Origin: Acidiferrobacter sp.
GTDB taxonomy: Bacteria > Pseudomonadota > Gammaproteobacteria > Acidiferrobacterales > Acidiferrobacteraceae
DNA: 46,060 bases
NCBI GenBank assembly: GCA_027449165.1
Contig: DAIDMD010000117.1
Location: 1-46,060, forward strand
Direction of reading: 5' to 3'
Shown here: positions 1 through 10,327 of the stretch, piece after piece
How positions within the stretch are numbered: the first letter of the stretch is position 1
Layout: every line of letters starts with the position of its first letter
Program-made: the position numbers and the translations under genes
Notes under the pieces: generated by a model
Databases searched by the model: none
Told to the model about the DNA's origin: nothing
The model's input: the letters and a program-made list of their open reading frames with translations, nothing else

Positions 1-31
1 GCCGGGTAGTCGATCGGTGGCTGGGGCCGGG

Positions 32-1663
32 TCACGACGGGTCCAGTCCGGCGCTGGTCAGCTCGCGCGTGACCAGATCGTGGTACGCCGCGACCTGTCG
101 GCTGGTCTCGGCGTCGTCCCAGCCGAGGGTTGGGGCCACCAGCGCGGCGAGCGACGCGGCGGCGTCGCGGGTGGCGCGCGCGTCGTGCAGGTGGGCGCGG
201 GTGCGCCGGGTGAGCAGGTCCACCAGCGAGGTGGCCATCTCCTCGCGCGCGGCGTAGACCAGCTCGGCGCGCACGTACTCCTGGCCGGGCACCGCGAGCT
301 CGCCCAGGGAGGGGTCGGCGTCGATCAGCGCGAGAACGGTGGCGCTGTCCTGGCCGTAACGGCGGTAGAGGTGGGTCTCGAGCGGCGTGGACGGGCGCCA
401 CGCGCCGGTGCCGTGCAGGGTCAGGTGCGCGGTGCGGGCGCGCGCGAGCGGGCCCAGGTAGGGGCGCAGGGCGTCCACCGCGTCCTCGGCCATCTGGCGG
501 TAGGTCGTCCACTTGCCGCCGGTGACCGTGACGACCCCGTCGCCGGCGTCGAGCACCCGGTGACGTCGCGAGAGGTCGGCGGTGCGCGCCGAGACGTGCC
601 GACCCGCCTTGGGGGCGAGCAGGGGGCGCAGCCCGGCCCACACGCCGGTGACGTCGGCGGGGGTGAGGGCGCTGGCGGTCGAGGCGTTCACCGCGCCCAG
701 CAGGTACGCCACGTCCTCGGGGGTGCAGCGCGGATCGTCGAGGTCGCCGTGGTAGGCGGTGTCGGTGGTGCCGACGAAGGTGTAGGGAGCGTCCTCGAAG
801 GGCACGACGAAGACGTTACGGTGGTCCCCGGGCACCGAGAGCACCGCGGCCACGTCGGCGGGCAGACGGTGGCGCGCCACGCTCAGGTGCACCCCCTTGG
901 CCGGAGTGATGAGGTGCGACTCCACGCGCTCGGCCATCGCGACGAGGGAGTCGGCCCACACGCCGGTGGCGTTGACGACGCAGCGCGTGGCCACCTCGAT
1001 GAGCTCCCCGCCGAGGTCGTCGCGCACCTGCACCGCGCGTACGCGCCCCGCGGCGTCGTGGGTGAAACCGGTGGCCGTGGCGTAGGTGGCGACGTCGGCG
1101 CCGTAGTCGAGCGCGGCGGTGCGCGCCAGGGTCAGCGCGACGCGGGCGTCGTCCCCGCGCGCGTCGGGGTAGAGGAAGCCGGCCACCAGCCGGTCGGTGG
1201 TGAGCGTCGGCAGGTGCGCGAGGGCCTCGGCCCGGCTGATCTTGCGGTGGCGCTGGCCGATGCGCCACCCTCCGGTCATGTCGTAGAGACGCAGGGCGCT
1301 GGAGTAGGCGCGCACGACGGCCGAGGACGCCACACCGTTGGAGCCGAAGAGGGGGATCAGGAAGGGGAGGGGACGCACCAGGAATGGAGCGTTCTCGAGC
1401 AGGCGCTGGCGTTCGCGCAGGGCCTCGTAGACCAGGCGAAAGTCGTGCTGCTGGAGGTAGCGCAGGCCCCCGTGCACCATCTTGGAGGACTTGGAGCTGG
1501 TGCCCGAGGCGATGTCGCCGGCGTCGAACAGGGCGACGCGTAGGCCGCGAGCCGCCGCGTCCAGCGCCACGCCGGCGCCGGTCATGCCCGCTCCCACCAC
1601 CACCACGTCGTAGACGGTCTCGCGCGCGGCGCCGAGCGCCGCGCGACGGTCGAAGGTGGGCAT
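32..1663 (-). CDS. glpD: Glycerol-3-phosphate dehydrogenase (FAD-dependent, GlpD family)
   Basis: Protein from MPTFDRRAALG...; FAD-binding VVVVGAGMTGAGVALDAAARG; GTSSKSSKMVHGGLRYL motif typical of GlpD; C-terminal DAO_C-like domain. The longer upstream ORF extension looks non-native. Confidence 0.93.
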   Translation of the reverse strand: MPTFDRRAALGAARETVYDVVVVGAGMTGAGVALDAAARGLRVALFDAGDIASGTSSKSSKMVHGGLRYLQQHDFRLVYEALRERQRLLENAPFLVRPLPFLIPLFGSNGVASSAVVRAYSSALRLYDMTGGWRIGQRHRKISRAEALAHLPTLTTDRLVAGFLYPDARGDDARVALTLARTAALDYGADVATYATATGFTHDAAGRVRAVQVRDDLGGELIEVATRCVVNATGVWADSLVAMAERVESHLITPAKGVHLSVARHRLPADVAAVLSVPGDHRNVFVVPFEDAPYTFVGTTDTAYHGDLDDPRCTPEDVAYLLGAVNASTASALTPADVTGVWAGLRPLLAPKAGRHVSARTADLSRRHRVLDAGDGVVTVTGGKWTTYRQMAEDAVDALRPYLGPLARARTAHLTLHGTGAWRPSTPLETHLYRRYGQDSATVLALIDADPSLGELAVPGQEYVRAELVYAAREEMATSLVDLLTRRTRAHLHDARATRDAAASLAALVAPTLGWDDAETSRQVAAYHDLVTRELTSAGLDPS

Positions 1664-2192
1664 CGGACAATGTTGGCACACCGCGATCGGCGCGGCGGCG
1701 AGGGCGGGATCGACCACCGCGGGCCCCGGAGCGCTCCGCAGGCGGGCCGGCCGCCCTCGCGGATGACGACGCGTCACGGAGGCGACGTTCACGGTGCGAG
1801 TGTTGTGAATACGTGGTCGGCGGATCGCCCTTAATTGTGGTAAAATACCCATGTAGAGAAGCGGGTCAAAAGGGCTTGTGGCGCGGCGCGAGTGGCGTGT
1901 ACGCGCGAGCAAGGAGAGAGAGCACCCGCGATAAGAGAGTCGAGGGCGCAGCCGTGATATATGGCTGAGTGCCGACGGCGACACGTGACGAAATCGCACC
2001 GAGTTGGTCGGGAACCACGTCAGAGGCTTCGAGCACGTGGCGACCGTCGACCAGGACCTCACCACCACCGGGCGGTCGACGACGAGACGCTGCACGGTGG
2101 GGCGTTGGCCGTCGACGGGGACCAATCAGCAGGAAAAGTCGCGGGGCACTCGCCCACGCGGGAGACGAAATACCTAGTGAAAGTGGTGTCGT

Positions 2193-3278
2193 ATGAGTGA
2201 GGTAACGAGCAGGACCCGCGGCGTGATCCGCCGCGGCTGGCGTCACCCGTGGCCGATTGGCGCCGCCCTGGTGGCGACGTCAGCGGCGTTGTTGTTGGTG
2301 CCGGCGCTGGCGGTGCCGGCGTCCGCCTCGACCACGGCCGTGGCGTTGGGCAACGCCGCCCCCTTCGCGGTCCTGGCGGGAACGACGGTGACCAACACGG
2401 GCACGTCGCAGATCGCGGGCAGCGTGGGCGTGAGTCCGGGCAGCGCGGTGACGGGCTTCCCACCCGGGCTGATCACCGGTGGGTCGATCGACGCGGCGAA
2501 CACCACCGCGCAGGCGGCGCAGGCCTCGCTCACCACGGCCTACTTGGCCGCGGCCGGCGAGACGCCGGTCACGGTGAACGCGAGTGACCTCGGGGGCCAG
2601 ACGCTGGTGCCGGGGGTCTACCAGAACGCGGCGGCGATGAGCCTCACCGGGACGGTGACCCTGAACGCCGAGGGCAACGCCAACGCGGTCTTCGTCTTCC
2701 TGGCGGGCTCCACGCTCACGACGGCGCCCTCCAGCTCGGTGGTCCTCACCGGTGGGGCGCAGGCGTGCAACGTCTTCTGGCAGGTGGGCAGTTCGGCCAC
2801 GATCGGCACGACCACGAACTTCGTGGGCAGCGTCTTGGCGCTGACGTCGATCAGCGTGCAGACCGGCGCGACCATCAGCGGCCGGGTTCTGGCGCGCAAC
2901 GGTCAGGTGAGCCTCGAGGGTGACACGATCACCGTGCCGACGTGCAACGCGGTCACCACCACGACCACCACGTCGCCGGTCACCACGACCACGTCGCCGG
3001 TCACCACGACCACGACGCCGTTCACCACGACCACCACGTCGCCGGTGACCACCACGACGACTCCGTCGACCACCACCACCACGGTGCCCACGATCGTGCC
3101 GGTTGGCGCCCCGGGAACCGGCTTCGGTGGTGCGGCGCGCAGCTCCGGCGGCCCCCTGCTCTGGGCCAGCGCGCTGGCCCTGCTGGCGGGTCTCGCGGTG
3201 ATGGGTGAGGCGTTGCGTCGTCGCCGTCTCGCCCTGCACTCGAGTGACGCGTCCGCCTCGGGTGAGCGTCGGTCGTAG
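2193..3278 (+). CDS. DUF3494 / ice-binding-like surface protein with Thr-rich stalk and C-terminal cell-wall sorting-like signal
   Basis: Signal peptide; LGNAAPFAVLAGTTVTNTGTSQIAGSVGVSPG...VFWQVGSSATIGTTTNFVGSVLA is the DUF3494 pattern; TTTTTSPV repeats; PGTGFGG + hydrophobic helix + RRRR tail. Confidence 0.87.
   Translation: MSEVTSRTRGVIRRGWRHPWPIGAALVATSAALLLVPALAVPASASTTAVALGNAAPFAVLAGTTVTNTGTSQIAGSVGVSPGSAVTGFPPGLITGGSIDAANTTAQAAQASLTTAYLAAAGETPVTVNASDLGGQTLVPGVYQNAAAMSLTGTVTLNAEGNANAVFVFLAGSTLTTAPSSSVVLTGGAQACNVFWQVGSSATIGTTTNFVGSVLALTSISVQTGATISGRVLARNGQVSLEGDTITVPTCNAVTTTTTTSPVTTTTSPVTTTTTPFTTTTTSPVTTTTTPSTTTTTVPTIVPVGAPGTGFGGAARSSGGPLLWASALALLAGLAVMGEALRRRRLALHSSDASASGERRS
2950..3088 (+). 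repeat. Degenerate in-frame low-complexity repeat (about 21 bp unit, gtcaccacgaccacgtcgccg) encoding Thr/Pro-rich stalk
   Basis: Repeated accacgaccac(c)acgtcgccg units read directly; translated TTTTTSPVTTTTSPVTTTTTPFTTTTTSPV. Confidence 0.85.
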
Positions 3279-3287
3279 GGGGATCCG

Positions 3288-3926
3288 GTGAGACTGGCGC
3301 GATCGCGACTGTGGTGGGTCGGGTCAGTCCTCGTGCTCGCGGCACTGGTCCTGGCGGCGGTGGGTTGGACCCACCGTCAGCCGGGCCTGCCGGGGCCGGT
3401 GTCGTCCGCGACGCTCGCGGTACCGCCGGCGGCGCGACACGCGGTGTCGATGGCTCGCTCGCGGCCGGTGCGCCTCGAGGTGCCGGCGCTGGCGCTCTCG
3501 GTCGACTTGACGACCCTGGGACTGAATCCCAACGGGACCGTCCAGGTGCCGACGACCACGAACGTGGCCGGCTGGTACCGCGACGGGCCCTCGCCGGGCC
3601 AGATCGGCTCGGCGGTCATCCTGGGCCACGTCGACTCCTACCGGGGGATCGGCGCCTTCTTCTACCTGCGCACGCTGCGCGCGGGTGACCGGCTCCAGGT
3701 GTTCCTGGCCGACGGGCAGCACCCGACCTTTCGCGTGACCCGGGTGGCGACCTACGTCAAGTCCGCCTTCCCGGATCAGGCGGTCTACGGCTCGCACGGC
3801 TACAGCGCCCTGCAGCTCGTCACCTGCGGCGGCGTGTTCGATCACGCGACCGGCTCCTACGAGTCCAACGTCGTGGTCTACGCCGTGCGCGTGGGCGCCT
3901 ACGCGTCGGCGCCTCGCGCCGCGTAG
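3288..3926 (+). CDS. Class F-like sortase
   Basis: N-terminal TM; RLEVPALALSVDLTTLGLNPNGTVQVPTT; AVILGHVDSY (catalytic His) and LQLVTCGGVFDHATGSYESNVVVYA (catalytic Cys/Arg region). Confidence 0.88.
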   Translation: MRLARSRLWWVGSVLVLAALVLAAVGWTHRQPGLPGPVSSATLAVPPAARHAVSMARSRPVRLEVPALALSVDLTTLGLNPNGTVQVPTTTNVAGWYRDGPSPGQIGSAVILGHVDSYRGIGAFFYLRTLRAGDRLQVFLADGQHPTFRVTRVATYVKSAFPDQAVYGSHGYSALQLVTCGGVFDHATGSYESNVVVYAVRVGAYASAPRAA

Positions 3927-4007
3927 CCCCGTCGCACTGGCGTCGAGGGCTCCGACCGGGTCCGGCGCCGCGCGGGTCCGGTGGTGCCACGGGCTAACTT
4001 TCGACGT

Positions 4008-5177
4008 ATGGACTTTGAACTCTCGGACGAACTGCGTGAACTCCAGTTGACGGTGCGCCGTCTGGCCCAGGACAAGATCAAGCCCCGTGCGCGCGAGATC
4101 GACACCACGTCGACCTACCCCCAGGACATCTTCGACGAGTTTCGCCGCGCCGACCTGCTCGGGCTGTGCATTCCCGAGGAGTACGGCGGGTCGGGCGCGG
4201 GCATCATGGGGCTGACGCTGGCCATCGAGGAGGTCACCAAGTACTCCAACGTGCTGGGCCTGATGCTGCTGCTCACGCGCCTGCCGACCGGGCCGATCAT
4301 GATCGCCGGCACCGAAGAGCAGAAGCAGCGCTACCTGCCGGGCATCGCCAACGGCACGACGCGCGCCTCGTTCTGCCTGTCCGAGCCGGGGGCCGGCTCG
4401 GACGTGGCGGGCATGCAGACGCGCGCCACGCCCGATCCCGACGTCCAGGGGGGCTACGTGCTCAACGGCGTCAAGGTCTGGATCTCGGGCGGCATGCAGG
4501 CCGACTGGTTCACCGTCTTCGCCAAGACGGGCGACCCCTCGTCGCGCCACCACTCCGACATCACCGGCTTCATCGTGGACGCCACGACCCCGGGGGTGTC
4601 GCGTCCGCGCGTGGACAAGAAGATGGGCGTGCACGGCATCGACACCGCCGAGATCGTCTTCGAGGACGTGCACGTGGGGCCCGACCAGGTCATCGGGGGA
4701 GGGTTCCTGCTCGCGATGCAGTCGCTCAACGCGATGCGTCCGATCGTGGCCGCGCGGGGGATCGGGCTCGCCGAGGGCGCGCTGATGTACGCGACGGAGT
4801 ACGCCAAGGGCCGCGCCGCCTTCAACCAGACCATCGCCGAGTTCCAGGGGATCCAGTGGGAGATCGCCAAGTGCGCGACCGAGATCGAGGCCGCCCGTCT
4901 CCTGACCTACCGCGCGGCCTGGCTGGCCGACCAGGGCAAGTTCACCAAGCCCTACGTGCCGATGCTGTCGATGGCGAAGTACTACGCGTCCGAGGTGGCG
5001 GTCAAGGCGTCGGGGCTGGCCGTGCAACTGCTCGGTGCCGCGGGCTACATGGAGGACCACCCCACCGAGCTCTACTACCGCGACGCGCGCCAGCTCACCA
5101 TCGTCGAGGGCACTTCGCAGGTCCAGCTGGGCCTCATCGGTCGTGGCGTGCTGGGCCACGACCTGTGGTGGGACTAG
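4008..5177 (+). CDS. Acyl-CoA dehydrogenase
   Basis: MDFELSDELRELQLTVRRLAQDKIKPRA...; FCLSEPGAGSDVAGMQTRA; QLLGAAGYMEDHPTELYYRDARQLTIVEGTSQVQ. Confidence 0.95.
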   Translation: MDFELSDELRELQLTVRRLAQDKIKPRAREIDTTSTYPQDIFDEFRRADLLGLCIPEEYGGSGAGIMGLTLAIEEVTKYSNVLGLMLLLTRLPTGPIMIAGTEEQKQRYLPGIANGTTRASFCLSEPGAGSDVAGMQTRATPDPDVQGGYVLNGVKVWISGGMQADWFTVFAKTGDPSSRHHSDITGFIVDATTPGVSRPRVDKKMGVHGIDTAEIVFEDVHVGPDQVIGGGFLLAMQSLNAMRPIVAARGIGLAEGALMYATEYAKGRAAFNQTIAEFQGIQWEIAKCATEIEAARLLTYRAAWLADQGKFTKPYVPMLSMAKYYASEVAVKASGLAVQLLGAAGYMEDHPTELYYRDARQLTIVEGTSQVQLGLIGRGVLGHDLWWD

Positions 5178-5184
5178 ACGACCC

Positions 5185-6315
5185 GTGGGCGGTCCGCTGG
5201 CGGGGGTGCGGGTCGTCGAGCTCGCGGGCATCGGGCCGAGTCCCTACGCCTGCATGCTGCTGGCGGACCTCGGGGCGGACGTGCTGCGCCTCGAGCGTGG
5301 CGACCCCGACGCCGCGCCGGAGTCGACCTGGGACCTGCTGAATCGCTCGCGCCCCTCGGTCGCGGTGAACTTGAAGGCCGACGCCGGGCGCGCCCTGGTG
5401 CTGGAGCTCGTCGAGCGCGCCGAGGTGCTGATCGAGGGGTTTCGCCCCGGCGTGGCTGAGCGCCTCGGTCTGGGCCCGGTCGAGGTCCTCGCTCGCAACG
5501 CGCGTCTGGTCTACGGCCGGATGACCGGCTACGGCCAGACGGGCCCCCTGGCGACGCGGGCCGGTCACGACATCAACTACATCGCGCTGTCCGGGGCGCT
5601 GTGGCCGATCGGGCGCACCGGGGAGCGCCCGACGCCGCCGCTCAACCTGGTGGGCGACTTCGGCGGGGGGGCGCTGTTCCTGGTGGTCGGCGTGCTGGCC
5701 GCCCTGAGCCACGCGCGCGCCACCGGAGAAGGACAGGTGGTCGACGCGGCGATGCTCGACGGCTCGGCCTCGATGATGGCCATGACCCACGCCCTGCTTA
5801 ACGCCGGATACTGGGTCGAGGAGCGCGGCGTCAACATCCTCGACACGGGGGCACCCTTCTACGAGGTCTACGAGACGCGCGACCACCGCTACGTGGCGGT
5901 GGGGGCGATCGAGGCGAAGTTCTACGACGCCCTGGTGGCGGGGCTGGGCCTGGATCCGGCCGACCTGCCTCCTCAGATGGACCGGGAGCACTGGCCCGCG
6001 ACCAAGGCGCGCTTCGCGCGGATCTTCGCCACGCGAACCCGCGACGAGTGGGAGGCGGCCTTCGAGGGCGTCGACGCCTGTGTGACACCGGTGCTGACGC
6101 CGCGCGAGGCGTGCGCGCACCCGCACAACGTCGCGCGCGGGGTCTTCCTCGACGCCCCGCGCCAGCCCGCACCCGCGCCACGGTTCTCGCGCACGCCCGG
6201 CGAGGTCACCTCGGCGCCGCTCGCTGCGGGCTCGGGCACGCAAGCCGCGCTGGCGGCGTGGGGGATCGACGCCTCGCGCCAGGCACAGCTGCGCGAGGCG
6301 GGCGCGTTCTCCTAG
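5185..6315 (+). CDS. Family III CoA-transferase (CaiB/BaiF; alpha-methylacyl-CoA racemase-like)
   Basis: GTG start, GGPLAGVRVVELAGIGPSPYACMLLADLGADVLRLER; VNLKADAGRALVLELVERAEVLIEGFRPGVAERLGLGP; GYGQTGPLATRAGHDINYIALSG. Confidence 0.93.
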   Translation: MGGPLAGVRVVELAGIGPSPYACMLLADLGADVLRLERGDPDAAPESTWDLLNRSRPSVAVNLKADAGRALVLELVERAEVLIEGFRPGVAERLGLGPVEVLARNARLVYGRMTGYGQTGPLATRAGHDINYIALSGALWPIGRTGERPTPPLNLVGDFGGGALFLVVGVLAALSHARATGEGQVVDAAMLDGSASMMAMTHALLNAGYWVEERGVNILDTGAPFYEVYETRDHRYVAVGAIEAKFYDALVAGLGLDPADLPPQMDREHWPATKARFARIFATRTRDEWEAAFEGVDACVTPVLTPREACAHPHNVARGVFLDAPRQPAPAPRFSRTPGEVTSAPLAAGSGTQAALAAWGIDASRQAQLREAGAFS

Positions 6316-6548
6316 ACGTTGACGACCGGACAGGTGAGCGTGCGCGTGATGCCGGGAACCTTCTGGATCGCCCCGACGATGAACTTGCCCAGGTCGTCCA
6401 CGCTCTCGGCGCTGCAGCGCACGATGACGTCGTAGGGGCCGGTCACTTCGTAGGACTCCAGCACGCCGGGCACCGCGCGCGTGGCGGCCACCACGTTCTC
6501 GCTCGAACCGATTTCGGACTGTATCAAGATGTAGGCCTGGACCGCCAT
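6312..6548 (-). CDS. Stand-alone Lrp/AsnC ligand-binding (RAM) domain protein
   Basis: 78 aa MAVQAYILIQSEIGSSENVVAATRAVPGVLESYEVTGPYDVIVRCSAESVDDLGKFIVGAIQKVPGITRTLTC; no HTH. Confidence 0.87.
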   Translation of the reverse strand: MAVQAYILIQSEIGSSENVVAATRAVPGVLESYEVTGPYDVIVRCSAESVDDLGKFIVGAIQKVPGITRTLTCPVVNV

Positions 6549-6603
6549 GGGTCACCTTTCGTGTCGGGTCCCCACCATTGTGCCCGTTTTCGCGGCGCGG
6601 TCG

Positions 6604-6816
6604 CTACTCGGAGCGAAAGCGTCGCCCGATGTGCCACTGGTGGCACAGGTCGCAGCGGTAGGCGTTGAGCTCGACGCGTTCCAGGGTCCAGGCCAGCTGC
6701 GCGGCGCTCTGGGCCTCGCGCTCGGTGCGGTAGGGGGTCTTGGGGGTTCCCTCGCGGGTGAAGTGCGACGCGACGCGCCCGAGGGGCCGGGTAGGGGGGC
6801 GACGCCGACGAGCCAT
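6604..6816 (-). CDS. Small hypothetical protein with CxxC knuckle
   Basis: 70 aa ORF ending ELNAYRCDLCHQWHIGRRFRSE; resembles small conserved actinobacterial proteins. Confidence 0.6.
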   Translation of the reverse strand: MARRRRPPTRPLGRVASHFTREGTPKTPYRTEREAQSAAQLAWTLERVELNAYRCDLCHQWHIGRRFRSE

Positions 6817-6852
6817 GATGCCACGAGACTACCCACCCGGTATTCTCAGGGC

Positions 6853-7146
6853 GTGAGCGAGCCCGACACCCTGACGCGCCCGGTCGTGGAGACCACCCTC
6901 GACGTGACCCTCGACGACGGCGACCACGACCGTTTTACCCACATCGTCCTCGAGGGCTACACCCCGCCCGACGGGGAGTTCGTCGCGCTGGGCAACTCGG
7001 TGGTGGAGGGGATGATCAACGCCACGCCGGTGCGCGCCCTGTGCGGGAAGGTGTGGGTGCCTGGGCGCGATCCCGCGAAGTACCCGGTCTGCCCGACCTG
7101 CCGGGAGGTGGCCCTCTCGCTGGGCTGGTCCCTGCCCGGCGAGTGA
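6853..7146 (+). CDS. DUF3039 family protein
   Basis: GTG start; DHDRFTHIV...VRALCGKVWVPGRDPAKYPVCPTCREV is characteristic of DUF3039. Confidence 0.85.
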   Translation: MSEPDTLTRPVVETTLDVTLDDGDHDRFTHIVLEGYTPPDGEFVALGNSVVEGMINATPVRALCGKVWVPGRDPAKYPVCPTCREVALSLGWSLPGE

Positions 7147-7154
7147 GCCCGCGA

Positions 7155-7171
7155 CCCCCGCTTCGCGGGGG
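7155..7171 (+). terminator. GC-rich hairpin between DUF3039 and amidotransferase genes
   Basis: CCCCCGC-TTC-GCGGGGG inverted repeat; no T-tract, so terminator function is uncertain. Confidence 0.35.
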
Positions 7172-7198
7172 GTGGCCACTCAGTAGAGTCGAGGCACC

Positions 7199-7885
7199 AT
7201 GTCGCGCGTTCTGGCCATTCGTCACCACGTCGAGGACTCGCCGGGACTGATCGGGGAGGCCTTCGCCGCCCGGGGCTACGACGTGGACGTGGCGATGATG
7301 GACGCCACGCACCCGACACCCGACCTGGTGGGCTACGACGCGCTGGTGATCCTGGGCTCGACCCACGCGGTCTACGACGACGAGATCGAGGCCGCCTGGT
7401 TCGGCCGCGAGCTGGAGCTGATCGCCACGGCCCAGCGCCGAGCGGTACCGGTCCTGGGGATCTGCTTCGGGGCTCAGGCGCTGTGTCGCTACCACGGCGG
7501 GGAGGTGAGCGCCTCCGACGAGCCCGAGGTCGGCTGGTACGACGTCGAGCCCGTGGGCGACTCGCCCCTCGAGGCGGGCCCCTGGTTCGAGTACCACTTC
7601 GACCGCTGCACGCTGCCGGTGAGCGCGGAGCTGTGGGCGACGACGCCGGCCGCGGTGCAGGCCTTCGCCGTGGGCGCCGACGTGGGCGTGCAGTTCCACC
7701 CCGAGATCGACGACGGGCAACTGGCCCAGTGGCTGGCCGGTGGCGACGAGGGCGTGCGCGCCGTCGGCCTCGATCCGGTCGCGTTGCTCGAGCGCACGCG
7801 GCGCGAGACGCCCGCGGCCCGCGGACGTGCCCAGCGCCTGGTCGATCTGTTCGTGGCGCACGCGGACGCGCGACGGCGCTCGTGA
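7199..7885 (+). CDS. Class I glutamine amidotransferase (GMP synthase-like)
   Basis: MSRVLAIRHHVEDSPGLIGEAFAARGYDVDV; PVLGICFGAQAL nucleophile; GVQFHPEID. Confidence 0.9.
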   Translation: MSRVLAIRHHVEDSPGLIGEAFAARGYDVDVAMMDATHPTPDLVGYDALVILGSTHAVYDDEIEAAWFGRELELIATAQRRAVPVLGICFGAQALCRYHGGEVSASDEPEVGWYDVEPVGDSPLEAGPWFEYHFDRCTLPVSAELWATTPAAVQAFAVGADVGVQFHPEIDDGQLAQWLAGGDEGVRAVGLDPVALLERTRRETPAARGRAQRLVDLFVAHADARRRS

Positions 7886-8367
7886 CCTCCCCGACGCCCG
7901 TCCCGGGCGACGTCGAGGTGGTGCGCGTCGAGCGCCCCGCCTCCGGAGGCGCGGTGGGCCGTCTGAGCGACGGCCGCGTCGTGTTCGTCCGTCACGCCCT
8001 GCCCGGCGAGCTGGTGCGCGCCGTGGTCGTCGAGCGCACCAGCCGTTTCGCGCGCGCTGACGCCCTCGAGATCCTCGAGGCCAGCGCCGAGCGGGTGACG
8101 CCACCGTGTCGCTACGCCGGCGCGGGTGGGTGTGGCGGGTGCGACCTGCAGCACGCGTCGGTACCCGCGCAGACGTCGTGGAAGGCGGCGCTGGTGGGGG
8201 AGCACCTTCGTCGCATCGCCGGCATCACGCGCGACGTGCGCGTCGAGACGTTCCCCGCGCCCCAGGGCTCGCGCACTCGCCTGCGCTGCGCGGTCGACGA
8301 CGAGGGTCGCCTGTCGCTGCGCTCGGTGCGTTCCCACGAGCTCGTCGCGGTGGACCCGTGCTGGCTG
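7882..8367 (+). pseudogene. Truncated TRAM/TrmA-RlmD-type RNA (uracil-5-)methyltransferase (cut by contig junction)
   Basis: VEVVRVERPASGGAVGRLSDGRVVFVRHALPGELVRAVVVERTSRFARADALEIL...PPCRYAGAGGCGGCDLQHAS; C-terminal SAM domain missing, ORF runs into unrelated sequence after VDPCWL. Confidence 0.82.
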
Positions 8368-8386
8368 CCGACTGAGCTACAGGCCC
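8365..8386 (-). tRNA. 5' half of a tRNA gene (partial), immediately downstream of rpoD; contig junction
   Basis: Reverse complement GGGCCTGTAGCTCAGTCGGCAG matches acceptor stem + D-arm consensus (TAGCTCAGTCGG); anticodon and T arms absent. Confidence 0.7.
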
Positions 8387-8396
8387 GCAAGAGGAT

Positions 8397-10238
<1,842 letters not shown>

Positions 10239-10327
10239 TAAGGTCGCCCTTCGTGCCGTGTCAGTTGGATTCAGACCCAAAAATTAACTGGTAAGTATAG
10301 CAGGCCCCCGGCGCTGCGCGTCGGCGG

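Noticed and set aside
17-1543. 508-aa plus-strand ORF antisense to glpD
   Set aside because: Ala/Gly/Arg/Val-rich shadow frame of a high-GC gene; glpD on the minus strand is unambiguous.
1866-2190. Possible structured RNA or small gene between glpD and the DUF3494 gene
   Set aside because: Several frames open but none convincing, and no riboswitch consensus recognised by eye.
2945-3100. Possible CRISPR-like or satellite array
   Set aside because: Short imperfect units without spacers, in frame within a coding Thr-rich stalk.
3324-5231. 635-aa minus-strand ORF antisense to sortase and acyl-CoA dehydrogenase
   Set aside because: His/Arg/Gly-rich low-information translation; opposite-strand genes have clear family motifs.
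8365-8386. Complete tRNA gene
   Set aside because: Only acceptor 5' strand and D-arm present; no anticodon or T arm, so reported as a fragment at a junction.
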